DNA from: Singulisphaera acidiphila DSM 18658
Lineage (GTDB): Bacteria; Planctomycetota; Planctomycetia; Isosphaerales; Isosphaeraceae
Direction of reading: 5' to 3'
Length of the DNA: 64,000 bases
Assembly (NCBI RefSeq): GCF_000242455.2
Contig: NC_019892.1
Span: 9,434,744-9,498,743, forward strand
Shown: one piece after another, positions 62,374-64,000 of the stretch
Layout of the letters: each line of letters begins with the position of its first letter
Position numbering within the stretch: position 1 is the stretch's first letter
Position numbers and translations under genes: made by a program
The notes under the pieces: model-generated
Seen by the model: the letters and a program-made list of their open reading frames with translations, nothing else
Told to the model about the DNA's origin: nothing
Databases searched by the model: none

Positions 62374-64000
62374 ATGAAGTTCCCTCCCCGTCGTTCAAAG
62401 GCGCGTGCCGTATCCCCCTCGAAGGCTTCCCGAGATCGAAGACTCTACAGCCCGGCGATGGTCGAGGTCCTTGAGAAGCGCGAGCTCCTTGCGCGATACG
62501 ACGGCTTCGGCGGGTTTCTGAGCGGAGCTCTCGATAATATCCGCGACAATACTCTGACCGGATTCGCGACCCAAGCCTCTCTCCCCGTGATCGGCCTGGC
62601 GCTGGACCAGGCGGTCCAGAAGAAAGAGATCTTAGCCGGAGTCACGGTTGCCGACGGAAGCAATGAGACCCAAGGCGACCTGACGGCCGCGATTAAAACC
62701 GCGTTCGGGGCAAACAACACCTCGGTCACATACGCAAACAGTGGCGACCGAATTCTCATCCACAGCATCGGGACGAAGGATCTGAGCGTCCCCAAAATCG
62801 ACCTCGGCCTGCCTAGCCTCGGGTTTAGCACAGCAGCGTCCCTGACGGCCCATCTCACGTACACACTCGACCTGACGATCATTAAATCCAACAGCAATTA
62901 CGCCTTGGACGCCGGTGGAACCACGCCCGAGCTCACACTTTCCGTCAGTGTCCTCAAAGCCGAGGTCCCTTCGTTCGACGGTCGGCTCGGCCCGCTCTAT
63001 GTGCATGCCGACCCAATCGACAACACGACTTCGAACCAGTTCCTCAACGCCCAGATCACGGTGGACGTGCAAGGCGGCGTCATTTCCAACGCCAACAAGT
63101 ACACGGCCGTGGCGAAGATTGGAGGTGGGGCCGACCTGGCCTTCACCCTCAGGGCCGGGCTCAGGCCCCTCGACCAGGCCGACGCAAACCTTCAGCTCGT
63201 CGTTCAATCCTTCCGCGTCGTGTGGCCGTTCAGCGACTCGCAAGGCAACCCCTTGCCCGCGAATGTCACGTCAGCCCAGCTCGGGCGCGCCCCGACCGTT
63301 CAATTCAACGACGTCCAGCTCAAGTTAGGCTCGCTCCTGAACAACCTCGCGGCGCCTCTGGCCGACCAGATCCTCAAGCATGCTCAGCCCGTCTTCGACT
63401 TCACGAGTTACTTGACCCGGCCGATTCCGATGTTGGCGGACGTTTCCAAGCAGGTCAAAGGGCTCCTCGGCAACTTCGACGTCTCAGCGGCCGGACCAGC
63501 CGGCCAGATGCTTCAGCTTCTCCAGCATCCCGACCTCCTCGGTCTCCTCTCCACCGCAGCGCAGTTCTCAACCGACCCAAAAGTAAAAGGCTATGCCAAT
63601 ACCTTTGTTGATGCCGTCCGCCAAGTCGACCAGGTGGGGAGCTTGCTTGCGTTCCTCCAGGCAGGCTCCGCGCTGACGATCCACGTCGGGAACTTCACGA
63701 TTGGCGGCGGAAACGATCTGCGGTCCTTTTCCGGGGACCTGAAAAGCGTGGCCCGTGACGACAAGCCGGCGTCCAAATCGGCAATCGACTCGGCACTCGG
63801 GAGCTTCAAGTCGGAGCTAAATAAGTACGATCTCTCGATCCCGCTCCTCGACGACCCCTCGGGGATCTTCCGCCTGCTCCTGGGCGACTCTTCGGTCAAA
63901 CTGCTCGAGTATGACAACAAAATCGACGTGGCCCGCAATCAATCCTATGATCTGTACAATCAAAATTTTGTCATCGGAATCGTTCCGGTCAATTTCAAGC
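62374..64000 (+). CDS. Large surface protein with LEPR-XLL-like motif, cut by the window end
   Basis: The frame is open from ATG 62374 (GGAG nearby) to the last base, so at least 542 residues. The basic N-terminus (FPPRRSKARAV) is followed by VLEKRELLA at 32-40, a clear form of the planctomycete LEPR-XLL surface signature. The remainder alternates beta strands and helices with Leu/Asp/Gly: FGANNTSVTYANSGDRILIH, GLPSLGFSTAASLTAHLTYT and QLKLGSLLNNLAAPLADQIL. It resembles long repetitive planctomycete surface proteins; no catalytic site is visible. The C-terminus lies beyond the window. Confidence 0.75.
   Translation, partial: MKFPPRRSKARAVSPSKASRDRRLYSPAMVEVLEKRELLARYDGFGGFLSGALDNIRDNTLTGFATQASLPVIGLALDQAVQKKEILAGVTVADGSNETQGDLTAAIKTAFGANNTSVTYANSGDRILIHSIGTKDLSVPKIDLGLPSLGFSTAASLTAHLTYTLDLTIIKSNSNYALDAGGTTPELTLSVSVLKAEVPSFDGRLGPLYVHADPIDNTTSNQFLNAQITVDVQGGVISNANKYTAVAKIGGGADLAFTLRAGLRPLDQADANLQLVVQSFRVVWPFSDSQGNPLPANVTSAQLGRAPTVQFNDVQLKLGSLLNNLAAPLADQILKHAQPVFDFTSYLTRPIPMLADVSKQVKGLLGNFDVSAAGPAGQMLQLLQHPDLLGLLSTAAQFSTDPKVKGYANTFVDAVRQVDQVGSLLAFLQAGSALTIHVGNFTIGGGNDLRSFSGDLKSVARDDKPASKSAIDSALGSFKSELNKYDLSIPLLDDPSGIFRLLLGDSSVKLLEYDNKIDVARNQSYDLYNQNFVIGIVPVNFK

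Overview
The window looks like chromosomal DNA from a planctomycete, most likely in or near the Isosphaeraceae (inference). The DNA is GC-rich. It carries several families typical of that group: ECF sigma factors paired with Ser/Thr kinases, a WD40-repeat receptor kinase, a sigma factor fused to a membrane and extracytoplasmic domain, large secreted proteins with carboxypeptidase-regulatory-like domains, and two proteins with N-terminal motifs resembling the planctomycete LEPR-XLL surface signature. No rRNA, tRNA or CRISPR array was found.

Layout. 1-12.2 kb is an accessory, repeat-rich region. It holds a gene end at the window edge, small secreted proteins (two of them probable distant paralogues), an ankyrin/Kelch-like protein, a RES-domain protein with a zinc ribbon, and a thioredoxin-like protein fused to two STN/secretin-like modules. 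It also holds an intact single-ORF IS66 element with a perfect 8-bp target duplication (TTAGATTT), two dead RAYT/Y1-type transposases, and several copies of short GGGGGACATAG palindromes and longer dispersed repeats. 12.2-21 kb has two very large exported proteins facing away from a membrane-fused ECF sigma factor. 21.4-26.9 kb is a housekeeping cluster: xseA-xseB, a terminator, then polyprenyl synthase (ispA-like)-dxs and nadK, closed by a strong hairpin shared with the convergent AsmA-like gene. 27-33.3 kb reads leftward: tilS, a membrane glycosyltransferase-like protein and the AsmA-like protein.

33.4-38.2 kb has small conserved and surface proteins, then an AraC-type regulator divergent from a TetX-like FAD monooxygenase, beside a short VOC-like remnant. 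38.5-41 kb is an ECF sigma/kinase pair coupled by an ATGA overlap. 41.7-45.4 kb pairs a Tat-exported bicupin oxalate decarboxylase with a formate-dehydrogenase-like molybdoenzyme, a plausible oxalate to formate to CO2 route. 45.6-57.5 kb is an envelope transport cluster: periplasmic adaptor, two overlapping HAE1-type RND pumps (one with a large Gly/Thr-rich insertion), an OprO/P-like porin and a second outer-membrane barrel. 57.5-61.9 kb is a WD40 kinase divergent from another ECF sigma factor, with a perfect 10-bp dyad between them. The window ends inside a large surface protein gene.

Starts were moved from the longest ORF to an internal codon where a Shine-Dalgarno-like sequence, a signal peptide or family length supported it. 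All family assignments come from reading motifs by eye; no database search was run.
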